A stretch of 45,815 nt of DNA from Candidatus Omnitrophota bacterium (lineage in GTDB: Bacteria > Omnitrophota > Gorgyraeia > 1-14-0-20-64-10): assembly GCA_023248155.1 (NCBI GenBank), contig JAHFFE010000010.1, positions 1 to 45,815 of the forward strand, in the 5' to 3' direction. A program made the translations under genes and the position numbers. Shown here in pieces: positions 27,263 to 36,482 of the stretch. Each line of letters starts with the position of its first letter. Position 1 is the first letter of the stretch. The notes under the pieces are model-generated. The model made no database searches. It worked only from the letters and a program-made list of their open reading frames with translations, and had not been told where the DNA came from.

Positions 27263-30200
27263 CGCGGCTGTATCGGTGGCGACGGCCTGTACCCACTCCT
27301 GATAAGTTCGTTCATCTACCGGCGCAATGCCGAGGAATTTGCCCAAACCCTCCAAATCGCTCGGCATCTGAATCACATAGGTGCCTATTTCTCTCTGCCA
27401 GGCAGAAAGCTGAATATCAACCACCACATCTTGCCACTTTTTATCAGAGGTTTCCGACAAAATAGTCCATTGGGCGGTTACTGTATTAGGCAACAACGAT
27501 TCTATGGCTTGTTTTTGTTCCAGATCATCCACGATAATCGCCACCGGGATTTTTTCTCCCTGGTACGGCTTAAACAGATGTAGTACGCGGGCTGACTCTA
27601 CCGCCATATCCGGCGTAAGAATCAATAGTCTCTGTTGGCTGGCAATTACGCCAACCGGTTTAAACAACCGCTGCCCTTCTTCCAAACCACTGGTAGCGGG
27701 CTGGCGGGCTCCCAACGAAACGGGCTGTCGCTTCACGGCCTTTTCCAGCATGGCAATCCGATCAGTCTCGGTCAGGAAGTTTTCATCATGAAACCCCTGG
27801 ATTAATGCCAGCGCATTTTTCCCCGGGGTTAGAGCGCTCTGACCGTCAGCCGTACTCCGCAAATAAACATGAACCTGATTCATGTCCTGACCGGCGGTCT
27901 TCCGCACATAATTCAACACCCACTCGGCCGCGGTCCGGTCACGGCCCGGCGTAGCCTTTCCGGGCTGCAAACCGGTTTCTCGGAATTTTTCAAACAGATA
28001 GAACCAAAAGAATGCCTCGGCAAAATCGTCGCGCTGTTCCTGTACTAACCGGCTCATTAAATCAACCGCTCCCTGCGTTTGGCCTGAAATTTCCACCAAA
28101 TCATTCATACTCCTGGGTTCATTACGAACCTTCTCGGGGTTCCAAACCGTCTGATCCAACGGCGAATTCGGGCGAATGACCGCCTCGGTGACAAAATGCT
28201 TCTGAAAAGCATCCAGCTCCGGCCGACTAAAAACATCGCTAAAAAAATAGGCGGCCCAGAGATAATCCCGGGCATGGTTAAGCTCCTCATCCCGCGATAC
28301 CTGCTCCCCAAAATAATTCAGAAAAAGTTCCGTTTGCCCCTCATACAAAGACCGGACCAAAGCAATCGCTTCCAGTGGAATCCCATAACTTTTCGCCTGC
28401 GCAAGAAATTCCCTGTAGTCAAATTCAACTTGTGATCGAGCTTGTCCCGGATCATATGCGCTGATGTTTCTAAAAGCCCACCCGCGCACAAAACCCGACG
28501 GTTCCTTTTGTTTCAACTGGGTTTGCAACCGGGTCTCCCAGGTAAATGCCCGGCCATCCAAGTAAGGAACTTGCTTCCAGGGACGTTCTATCGTGGCGTA
28601 GGTAATCAAATTTACCACTGGAGCAAAAATGAATTCAGCCCCCGCCCTCTGATATAACTGATAGTGAAGCATCTCTACTAAGGCGGTAAATTTTTTCAGG
28701 TCCAAAAGACCGCGGTAAGAATCCAGGCCGGGAATACCCGGATAAACCTGCGCGATCCGATCGACAATATTGGAATCTGCTGTCTGTAACGAGTACCCTT
28801 TCGCTAGGGTCTCCTTATATTTCTCAAACAAAAACTCCGCCAAGGATCTTAACTCGGATTCCGGAACTTGAATCGCCCAGGGAGGATTGTTCGGAGCAAT
28901 CATCTGTTGGGGAGCAGACGGTATTAGAGGAACCCATGAAGTACTTGTTTCTTTAATAAGAATCATGTCGTTTACCGCGGGGTCGAACCGGAGCGCGCGC
29001 CGTTCTTCCAAACCGGCGGAGGTAACCTGCTTAAACCATTTTTGGATGGAATCGGCCGCCTCCAGAGAAGGCTTTAGCAATGCCGAATCAAATTGTTTAA
29101 CTTCTGCTGCCTCCGGCAAAATAATCTCACGAAACGGCAGAGCCATAAACTGGTTAAAGAATCCCCTAGACCAGGATTTCCATTCCGTATGATTCCCGAA
29201 AATCAGATCCCAGTTGCGCGTCTGTTGTAAATGTTCCTGATTGTTCAGCCAAACCACCGCTTCCAACGGAACAAACCCTGGCCGTTCCTGCAATTGAGTT
29301 TCATAACGGATCGCTCCGCCCGAATCTTCGTCTTCAACACGAACCGCATTCGACAACGGAAGGCGGGTCTTTAAGGAAGAAAGTTTGTTCACATTTTCCG
29401 GCGGCAATCCGGCGTAAAAACGGCTTCCGATTTTAACGACCAAAACCCAGTCATCGACGCGATACTCCCACGCGGCAGAGTCTCCAGGGCTGGAATATCC
29501 CCGTTCTGGATCTCCGGCAGCGACCGCGCTCAATAATGACTTGCCGGTGCCGGGAGCGCCCAGCACAACGATCGCTTTTCCGCTCTGTTTATGGACCAGT
29601 AAATCGGCATGCATTCGATAAGCGCTCATTCCGCGCGGACGCTTGGGAAGCTGGTCCAGCTTGGCATAAACATTCTCTTTGTCGGCAATTGCACCGTCTT
29701 CATCGTCGCTGACCGCCTGCAAGAAATTCGCCCAGGTTCCGCCGCGTGAAAAAGTGCCCTGCCTGTTGCCAAAATAGGTCCGAAATAAATCCGGCGCTGC
29801 GTACAACGCGTTGAGCCCGTCAATAATGGGATCACCCGACTCTTCCAAACCGCCTGCTTTTTCAGACGACTTTGGAGCGGCGGTAGGTTTCGGGATATAC
29901 TCGTCGGCCCAGTTTCGAATGTAGGCCATTCGACCATCTCCCGTTAATATTCCCCATATCTGAGCAAAATCCCAACCACGGTAATAGTTGATTAGCGTTC
30001 CTATTCTTACCGTTGTTTCATGCCATGTCGCGTTCTCATCGTTCTTGAATTTTCCCAATTGGCTCTTTAAACCCTTGTCCAGCAAAGCGACATTGACCTG
30101 CCACTCCCCGTGATCGGCAGCCCATGTCCAAACACGCTCCGGGCGCCTCTCGATCGTAACCCCCAAAATCGAGAATAAATCCGGTATCTGATTCGGACCT

Positions 30201-33200
30201 TGCTGAACCGCCTCGGCCACAAACAACTCATCCAGACGCCCGGCAGACGACAACTCCCCCATTAGCTGAGATTCTTTACGGTTTGGATAAACCGTCCGAT
30301 AGAGCGTTAGCAACGACCGGCGTGTCAGGATCATCTCAACAACGAAAACTCTGACCCGCGGCTCTCGAATCTCTCTGGCCGCTTTTGTGCTGGATCCTCC
30401 ATTGGTAGAACGTTTTACCCCTTTTTCTACGGTCTCTTTGGCTTTTTTAATTGCCTTTTGAATATCAGTAGCAACGTCTGCCGACCTCCCTACTAAATCT
30501 GCCAGACTGGAAATCTGCACGACTGGAAGAATTGACGTTCGCAAAACCCCTTCAATAATGTCACGAATCTGCGCATCTGTTGCGCCCAACGCAATGGTAT
30601 CGCTTGGACCAAGACCTTGGTCATGCGCTTGAATCGCGGCAACCAACGCGTTAACCAAATCCTCTTGTGAAACGGATGCCGGAATAGAAGCTCTTGGGCC
30701 AGTGGCGCCTTCCATAAAATCATTATCCCGATGCAGTTGTTCCAGGTGGGTAATAAAAGAAGCATCGCCCAGCAACCGAATTAATTGGTCTCGATCCACC
30801 GATCTCAAAAGCAAAGAGAGCAAACTCGCGCGATAAGAACCGGGATAGTCCTCTTCGGCCAACGACCGATGAAGCGCTTTCCACGGAATAGAAGCCCGCG
30901 CCTGTGAAATCACCCATTGCTCAAGATCCCATCGAATGAGCCCGTTCAAAAGATCGGCCAACAAACGGCTGCCTTCCTGCTGTTCCCTATCTCTCTCTGT
31001 CAAAGTCGTAGCGGCCAATGCATCCGGATCCGCCAATTCTAAGAAGGTTCCCCAATCCGAAATAGATTCAATGTTTCCTTGCGCGTGAATCCGGTCCGGT
31101 AGCGAAACGTCGGCATGTTTCCAAACCGGAGGAGATGGCTCATCCACTGCCGAGTCTGTCGTCATTTCGAGGCCATCCGGCTGAGAAATCTTGCCTCCCA
31201 GAACGAGATCTCTCGCGGTTTCACCGCTCGAGATGACAGAAGTAGCTGTCGAGCTCGAGATGACATCGTTCGCCGATTGCCCGGAAGAATCGGTCGCCGA
31301 GTCATCCGATGTTAACGTCTTGGAATCATCCACGCCGGTTTCCGCTTCCTTACGTGCAAGATCCAGTCTTGCCTGTGCATCTGCAAGACTGCCTTTTTTT
31401 ATTTTTGTTACAGGAGTCGAGGCAATTCTGTTTCCCAACTCCCAGAACCATCGGCCATGCTTAGCCAATGCAGGGCTCTGCGCATAATAACCAAACGAAA
31501 TCCAAACATCTTCATTCTTAAGAAAAGCAATCAGGGCTTGAGGTGTCCACCCCTTCGGAACTACGATGACGGAGTCTCGAATCTCCGGATGGTCCGCGGC
31601 ATGTACATGCCACCACTGATTCGCCAGATAAAACATCAGGAATTTAGCCCCGTATTGAGTCCTTTGATCGTTTGCCGCCCTTTGAAAATATTTGGCAATA
31701 AAAGCCTGCAGATTTTCTCTCGCTTCAAGCGTTGCGAGAATCGTCCGAGTAAATGCCCGGTGACGGCCACTCGTAAACAGCTCCGGAGACTCTTCGAAAA
31801 GAGTGGGACCGGATTCTGGTTTCTCCATGAGATCCAAATCCTTATCGGTAACCTGTTTCAAATCTATTTCAACCACCCGCACAGGAGCATTTAAATTCAC
31901 CGGAGGTTTTTGGAGCACAGAATACAACGGAAAACCAGAATGACCGGTGGTAAAAAACATGGGGGCAGCTCTTTTGGATGGAGGATGTTGCTCTTTCATG
32001 GAAGAAACCGGCGTGGCGCAGCACCGTACTGCCAGCAAGAACGCCCTTCGATTTTCAGAGAGAGAGTCCCATGTTTGTTCAGGATATTTCTCCCAATGAG
32101 TGCGGAAATGCTGCTGCATAGAGCCAACATCAACCCCTTCCGGAAAATAGAGTCGATCCATTTTTGAGGAATCGGAGACGCCACGCGCGATATAATAAGC
32201 CGAATTGGCGCCGAGTATGACCAGTATCTGCAGAACAGCGCGCGCGTTGTCGTCGCCATTAATCCAATTGGGCGACGTCTCTACTACTTTAAGCAATCTG
32301 TTATATTCCCCGCCGATCTCACCTACGCCCGGAAGAAACCGAATAATGGTCAATGGCAGCGCCTTGGGATTAACCGAAGGAACGGTTTCTACCATTTTTT
32401 TTGTCGGCGTAACCGCCAGCCGCATTGAAACCTCGTAACTACCGGCCGATTTTGAAGCTCCCGCTTCAGAAAGTACCTCAGTCAATCCGGGTTCCGATGC
32501 TATTTGTTCACGCAAAATTTTCTGAAGATCCACCAGATCCATTCCTTCCGGAAGATTGAGCTCGTTTATGGCAAGAGGGTCCAACCCGGATTTTCCAGCT
32601 GCGTTAAGTCCAATAACAATACCCATCTCCACCCTGTTACTTGCTTTTGAATCCGAACGAAGGGTTGGGGTCACTCGAAGCGCTATTTCCTTAGAGGCTT
32701 GATGCCATGTTCCTAGGGGACTTTCCCCAATTCGATAGCGCCGAATGAGCAGAATGGGCGCATCCGTGTTAATGGGCGGAACCAATGCTGCGGCTTCCAC
32801 CATTTTACCCACCGGCGTAGTGGCCAAACGGATTACAAATGGAAGAACTTCCGGTTTTCCAGGAATTGTAGAGGCATCGAGAAATTCAGGGGTCGATTGC
32901 ATATATGAACGCAACTGGTCCTGAAAAACCGTCTTATTCATTCCTTCCGGAAAATAGACTTCTCTTATTTCAAGAGGTTCTATTCTCCCTTCGACAGACA
33001 TCGAGTTAATCCCCAGCAATACACTGATTTGGGCCAGCTGTCTTAATTCTGCATCCGTGATGTCCGGACCATGGATCACCTGCTTTGCCAGTTTCAGAGT
33101 CCGATCAAATTGCTGTTGATATTGCTGCCCTATTTTCCCTTCTCCCGGTTTAAAGCGGCGGATCACTAGCCGCCGTGCATCCACGTTAATCGGCGGAACC

Positions 33201-34636
33201 GAGGCTCCCACCATTTTTTCAACGGGTGTAGAAATAACCCGCGTAAAAAATGCCACGGAATACGCGGTAGTTGGACCTCTCTTTTGAGGGCTCCTAGCCC
33301 ACTCGAACCGGAAGGAGTCCTGGAGAGCCTGCAAAATAACGCCCTCGGGCAGATAGATCCATTGAATCTGCTCCGCATCCGTAACATCTCCCAGATATTG
33401 TTTGTTGAAAACAGCCAATAAAACAACCTGGGCAAGTCTTGGCGATTCAACCGCTGTTTCGAGAGAATTTCCCAGTACAGAGGCGATCGTGTTATAGGTT
33501 TCCCCTACGGGGCCTACTCCGGGCGTAAAACGGCGAATGACCAGTTCCTGAGCACCCGGATTAATCTCTGGAACCCTGAGAAATTCCGAATCAGCATCTG
33601 CATCAGCATTAATCGGTGGAAGAGGAACCGTTTGCGCAGAACTTGATCCTACAATGGTAGTTTCCCCTGACCCCACGATGGCTGTTTCCGCCGGCGGCTG
33701 GCGGATAAGACCGGGGTTTTCATCCAGCGTGATTTTTTCCACCGGTGTCCGGGCAACCTGGTCAAATAACGCGAAAAACCATGGATGCTCATCTACGGCA
33801 GCCATTCCCCATTCCTGCCGAACGAATCTTTTCAAGTCGGCCGGACTAAAACCGGACGGAACATAGACCACATTTGGCCCGGGGTTGGAGTCGGCCCAGA
33901 GCGAACCTTCGGGGCCATGCCGATACCAACCGTTGAGAGCGAGCAAACTTCGGTATGGGGTCAATGCGCTCAATGAGATTTTTGGCGATCTGACCAGATG
34001 CCGCACAGCTGTATTGAAATGATGATGATTGCCGGAAATTAATGCGGCGAAAGCTCTTCGAAGAGGATCTCTTTTTTCCGGAGTGGAAGTTGGGTCAATG
34101 ACTCCAAGCCATTCACGCTCATTAATATAGCGCAAAGAGTCTTCCCTCATCCGGTCCAATTCTGCGTCGGTGAGCTTTTCGGAATCCAAAACCACCAATC
34201 GAATCGGCACACGGTCAGGGTTTTCTGGCGGAATCGGCTGAACTTCAACCCGAGCGATCCTAGTGATAATCGCCTTACCGCCTTTCTCTGTCCAGCGCGG
34301 AACAATAACCCAAAAAGGAACCACGACATGCTCAAGATATTTACTCAACTTGTCCGGATCGGGGGCTTCGATCACGCCGTTTTTGGTTTCCAATCCATAT
34401 AAAGCCGGAGAAGGATTCTCTAATGCGGCAGGTTTCTCTTCCAGACTGGAAGAAGCGGAATTTTGGCGAAGCCGGTTGCTTAACTCATCCTTGGCCGCCG
34501 GTGATTCTTCCAAACCAGTCGGACGCAAAGCGTGGGCATACGAAGGCGAAAACACCATGCTAACGATCAGCAAAGCGCTTAAAATTCTGGAAAATAAAAA
34601 CCGCCTCTCGACGGTAATCTTATTGTGGCTTCTCAT
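27260..34636 (-). CDS. Giant exported GLEE-motif protein with tandem modules and an HprK-like P-loop
   Basis: No named family recognised. With the ATG at 34636 the protein has 2458 residues. It opens with a signal peptide (1-36, ending YAHA) and LRPTGLEES. Six related modules follow, each about 105-170 residues: an IRRF-type strand (near 150, 364, 487, 627, 761, 918), a YFPEG/YVPSG turn in most, and a closing TPV(E/G/T)KM-type motif (near 296, 469, 606, 742, 874, 1071). Residues about 1125-1159 come from a hairpin repeat. A helical part leads to an HPr-kinase-like nucleotide site (GAPGTGKS 1693-1700, VDDW 1727-1730). Exact GLEE tetrapeptides start at 41, 1596, 1875 and 2317, near apparent domain borders. 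The start was chosen by alignment with the paralogue at 38426-40069. An ATP site in an exported protein is odd. Confidence 0.85.
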   Translation of the reverse strand: MRSHNKITVERRFLFSRILSALLIVSMVFSPSYAHALRPTGLEESPAAKDELSNRLRQNSASSSLEEKPAALENPSPALYGLETKNGVIEAPDPDKLSKYLEHVVVPFWVIVPRWTEKGGKAIITRIARVEVQPIPPENPDRVPIRLVVLDSEKLTDAELDRMREDSLRYINEREWLGVIDPTSTPEKRDPLRRAFAALISGNHHHFNTAVRHLVRSPKISLSALTPYRSLLALNGWYRHGPEGSLWADSNPGPNVVYVPSGFSPADLKRFVRQEWGMAAVDEHPWFFALFDQVARTPVEKITLDENPGLIRQPPAETAIVGSGETTIVGSSSAQTVPLPPINADADADSEFLRVPEINPGAQELVIRRFTPGVGPVGETYNTIASVLGNSLETAVESPRLAQVVLLAVFNKQYLGDVTDAEQIQWIYLPEGVILQALQDSFRFEWARSPQKRGPTTAYSVAFFTRVISTPVEKMVGASVPPINVDARRLVIRRFKPGEGKIGQQYQQQFDRTLKLAKQVIHGPDITDAELRQLAQISVLLGINSMSVEGRIEPLEIREVYFPEGMNKTVFQDQLRSYMQSTPEFLDASTIPGKPEVLPFVIRLATTPVGKMVEAAALVPPINTDAPILLIRRYRIGESPLGTWHQASKEIALRVTPTLRSDSKASNRVEMGIVIGLNAAGKSGLDPLAINELNLPEGMDLVDLQKILREQIASEPGLTEVLSEAGASKSAGSYEVSMRLAVTPTKKMVETVPSVNPKALPLTIIRFLPGVGEIGGEYNRLLKVVETSPNWINGDDNARAVLQILVILGANSAYYIARGVSDSSKMDRLYFPEGVDVGSMQQHFRTHWEKYPEQTWDSLSENRRAFLLAVRCCATPVSSMKEQHPPSKRAAPMFFTTGHSGFPLYSVLQKPPVNLNAPVRVVEIDLKQVTDKDLDLMEKPESGPTLFEESPELFTSGRHRAFTRTILATLEARENLQAFIAKYFQRAANDQRTQYGAKFLMFYLANQWWHVHAADHPEIRDSVIVVPKGWTPQALIAFLKNEDVWISFGYYAQSPALAKHGRWFWELGNRIASTPVTKIKKGSLADAQARLDLARKEAETGVDDSKTLTSDDSATDSSGQSANDVISSSTATSVISSGETARDLVLGGKISQPDGLEMTTDSAVDEPSPPVWKHADVSLPDRIHAQGNIESISDWGTFLELADPDALAATTLTERDREQQEGSRLLADLLNGLIRWDLEQWVISQARASIPWKALHRSLAEEDYPGSYRASLLSLLLRSVDRDQLIRLLGDASFITHLEQLHRDNDFMEGATGPRASIPASVSQEDLVNALVAAIQAHDQGLGPSDTIALGATDAQIRDIIEGVLRTSILPVVQISSLADLVGRSADVATDIQKAIKKAKETVEKGVKRSTNGGSSTKAAREIREPRVRVFVVEMILTRRSLLTLYRTVYPNRKESQLMGELSSAGRLDELFVAEAVQQGPNQIPDLFSILGVTIERRPERVWTWAADHGEWQVNVALLDKGLKSQLGKFKNDENATWHETTVRIGTLINYYRGWDFAQIWGILTGDGRMAYIRNWADEYIPKPTAAPKSSEKAGGLEESGDPIIDGLNALYAAPDLFRTYFGNRQGTFSRGGTWANFLQAVSDDEDGAIADKENVYAKLDQLPKRPRGMSAYRMHADLLVHKQSGKAIVVLGAPGTGKSLLSAVAAGDPERGYSSPGDSAAWEYRVDDWVLVVKIGSRFYAGLPPENVNKLSSLKTRLPLSNAVRVEDEDSGGAIRYETQLQERPGFVPLEAVVWLNNQEHLQQTRNWDLIFGNHTEWKSWSRGFFNQFMALPFREIILPEAAEVKQFDSALLKPSLEAADSIQKWFKQVTSAGLEERRALRFDPAVNDMILIKETSTSWVPLIPSAPQQMIAPNNPPWAIQVPESELRSLAEFLFEKYKETLAKGYSLQTADSNIVDRIAQVYPGIPGLDSYRGLLDLKKFTALVEMLHYQLYQRAGAEFIFAPVVNLITYATIERPWKQVPYLDGRAFTWETRLQTQLKQKEPSGFVRGWAFRNISAYDPGQARSQVEFDYREFLAQAKSYGIPLEAIALVRSLYEGQTELFLNYFGEQVSRDEELNHARDYLWAAYFFSDVFSRPELDAFQKHFVTEAVIRPNSPLDQTVWNPEKVRNEPRSMNDLVEISGQTQGAVDLMSRLVQEQRDDFAEAFFWFYLFEKFRETGLQPGKATPGRDRTAAEWVLNYVRKTAGQDMNQVHVYLRSTADGQSALTPGKNALALIQGFHDENFLTETDRIAMLEKAVKRQPVSLGARQPATSGLEEGQRLFKPVGVIASQQRLLILTPDMAVESARVLHLFKPYQGEKIPVAIIVDDLEQKQAIESLLPNTVTAQWTILSETSDKKWQDVVVDIQLSAWQREIGTYVIQMPSDLEGLGKFLGIAPVDERTYQEWVQAVATDTAA
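31161..31264. repeat. GTCAT-family hairpin repeats inside the giant gene
   Basis: One plus-strand copy GTC-ATTTC...GAAAT-CTT (from 31161) faces a minus-strand copy GTC-ATCTC...GAGAT-CT (ending 31237), and a half copy, GTCATCTCGAG on the minus strand, follows at 31254-31264. The stems ATTTC/GAAAT and ATCTC/GAGAT covary. The whole block is translated without a stop codon (about residues 1125-1159), between the module array and the helical region. Confidence 0.8.
34591..34614 (-). terminator. Terminator-like hairpin within the giant gene's signal-peptide codons
   Basis: The minus strand reads CCGUC-GAGA-GGCGG followed by UUUUUAUUUU: a 5-bp stem (one G-U pair), tetraloop and U-tract at +23 to +46 from the ATG. 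The paralogue at 40024-40047 has the same structure at the same offset. It encodes V-E-R-R-F-L-F. An attenuator role is an inference. Confidence 0.55.
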
Positions 34637-34650
34637 CGGGTTATAAACAA

Positions 34651-34679
34651 AGTATCTCACGCCGGATTAAGAATATCAA
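34651..34679 (-). promoter_or_regulatory. Promoter of the giant GLEE gene
   Basis: TTGATA and GATACT, 17 bp apart on the minus strand. The -10 ends 14 bp before the ATG, so the leader should be about 8 bases; no Shine-Dalgarno sequence is present. Spacing and -10 equal those of the paralogue's promoter (40078-40106). Confidence 0.7.
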
Positions 34680-34707
34680 TGCTAAATAATGTAGATTTTT
34701 ATTTCTA

Positions 34708-35553
34708 TTAATACTTCAGCGCGCGGGACAAACCGACGAATTCTTCGAGAGAGAGCGTTTCGCAGCGGCGGATCGGATCAATCTTCAGCGCGGCCAGCGC
34801 GGCAACCACTTGTTCTTTTTCAAAACCGAGATCGCTCATCAGCAGCGAGTTCTGCAGCGTTTTGCGCCGGTGCATGAAGACGCGGCGCACCAGCCGGATA
34901 ATTCTTTCTTCTTCTTCCAAAGGAACTGCCGGCTTGGCCAGCGGCTCCAAACGGATTACCGCCGATGTCACTTTTGGTTTTGGGTAAAAAGAAGTGGGAG
35001 GAATCAAAAAAGCAATCGACGGCGTGAACGCCAGCCGCGTCGTGATCGAAAGACTGGAGCATTCTTTTCCGCCCGGCCCGGCCACCATCCGCTCGGCGAC
35101 TTCTTTCTGGATCATCAGAACCGCGCGCCGGACCCACCGGCGGTTGGCCAGTAAAAATTCGAGGATCGGACCGGTCAGCGAATAAGGCAGATTGCCGACA
35201 ACCCAGAGCGATTTTTCCTCACCCATCGCGTAGGAACCCATATCCATTTTAAGAATGTCGGAGCGAACCAGCTGCAGATTGTCGCGGCTCTTAAAACGAT
35301 CCGTCAACACTTCCAAGAATTTCGAATCGCGTTCGACGGCGTAGACCGTAGCGCCCGTATCGAGCAGCGGCTCGGTCAAGGAACCGAGACCTGCACCGAT
35401 CTCAAAGATTTTGTCCGTGGGGCCCGCAGGAACTTCGGCGGCGATGCGCGAAAGCGATGGGCCATCGACCAGAAAATGCTGGCCCAGCCGCTGGCGGGAA
35501 AGCGCCAGACGGTACTGGCGCATCAGACCTTTAATATCAAATGTTTTCAGCAT
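34708..35553 (-). CDS. ksgA: 16S rRNA adenine dimethyltransferase KsgA (RsmA)
   Basis: Dimethylates two adjacent adenines near the 3' end of 16S rRNA late in 30S assembly. The 281 residues contain RLGQHFLVD, the AdoMet loop IFEIGAGLGSLT (49-60), the catalytic NLPYSLTGPIL (121-131) and FYPKPKVTSAVIRL. Its start overlaps the pdxA stop by 7 bp. The order surA-pdxA-ksgA matches the well-known Escherichia coli arrangement. The giant GLEE gene begins 71 bp downstream with its own promoter. Confidence 0.96.
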   Translation of the reverse strand: MLKTFDIKGLMRQYRLALSRQRLGQHFLVDGPSLSRIAAEVPAGPTDKIFEIGAGLGSLTEPLLDTGATVYAVERDSKFLEVLTDRFKSRDNLQLVRSDILKMDMGSYAMGEEKSLWVVGNLPYSLTGPILEFLLANRRWVRRAVLMIQKEVAERMVAGPGGKECSSLSITTRLAFTPSIAFLIPPTSFYPKPKVTSAVIRLEPLAKPAVPLEEEERIIRLVRRVFMHRRKTLQNSLLMSDLGFEKEQVVAALAALKIDPIRRCETLSLEEFVGLSRALKY

Positions 35554-36482
35554 TGTTTTCGGTTCCCTGCCAGTTGAAGCGCCAATGCGACCGCCGCGCG
35601 CATTGATCGGGGATCGGCTTTCCCTTTTCCGGCGATATCAAACGCGGTGCCATGCACCGGCGACGTCCGCACAAACGGAAGCCCCAGCGTCACATTGACC
35701 GCCTGATCCCATCCCAGCAGTTTAACCGGAATCAGCGCCTGATCGTGATAAACAGCGACCACGGCGTCGTACAATCCGGCAGCGGCCTGCTTCATCAGCG
35801 TATCAACCGGCAACGGCCCGGCCGCTTTCTTAAACGCGCGGACAGCCGGCAAAAGAATTTTCTTTTCTTCATCGCCAAACATTCCATTCTCGCCGGCGTG
35901 CGGATTCAATGAAGCGAGCGCCAGCCGGGGCCGGGCAATGCCCAGATCGCGCCGGACAAATTCAAATGTGTCGTTAAGAACGCGAACCGTTTCGGCTTTG
36001 CTTAAATGGCGCGCAATGTTGCGAATTGAGTGGTGCGTCGTCAAAAGACTAACCCGGAATTTTCCGGTGACGAACATCATTGTGGTTTTTCGATGAAACT
36101 TCTCAGCCAGAAATTCGGTATGCCCGATAAATGAAACTCCGGTACGCGCAATTGCCTCCTTGGAAACCGGCGCCGTCACCAGCGCATCGGCTTCGCCTGC
36201 TCTGATCCGCCGGACCGCTTCCATGAGATATGCGAATGCAGCCCTGCCGGAAGTCAATGGGCCCATATCGATCCATTGGAAACGATCCCAGCGAATGGAA
36301 ATATGCAGCGACCGGGCGAGATTACGCAAAAGAGTCAGGTCACCGATCACGGCAACAGGATTAGTCCCGCGGAAAACAGCAAGCGTTTTGAGGGTGACTT
36401 CGGGGCCGATACCGGCAGGATCGCCGATCGTCACCAGCAAACGGGGAGAACCCCCGCGTTTACTTGATTGTGATGTAGGCAT
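35547..36482 (-). CDS. pdxA: 4-hydroxythreonine-4-phosphate dehydrogenase PdxA
   Basis: NAD-dependent oxidation of 4-phosphohydroxy-L-threonine in the DXP-dependent route to pyridoxal 5'-phosphate. Motifs are LLVTIGDPAGIGPEVTLK at the N-terminus, GHTEFLAEKF (metal histidine), TTHHSIRNIARHL, NPHAGENGMFG and YHDQALIPVKLL. The start is uncertain: ATG at 36482 is given. A TTG at 36500 with AGGA 5 bp upstream would add six residues. Either start lies inside the end of the surA-like gene. Confidence 0.94.
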   Translation of the reverse strand: MPTSQSSKRGGSPRLLVTIGDPAGIGPEVTLKTLAVFRGTNPVAVIGDLTLLRNLARSLHISIRWDRFQWIDMGPLTSGRAAFAYLMEAVRRIRAGEADALVTAPVSKEAIARTGVSFIGHTEFLAEKFHRKTTMMFVTGKFRVSLLTTHHSIRNIARHLSKAETVRVLNDTFEFVRRDLGIARPRLALASLNPHAGENGMFGDEEKKILLPAVRAFKKAAGPLPVDTLMKQAAAGLYDAVVAVYHDQALIPVKLLGWDQAVNVTLGLPFVRTSPVHGTAFDIAGKGKADPRSMRAAVALALQLAGNRKQC

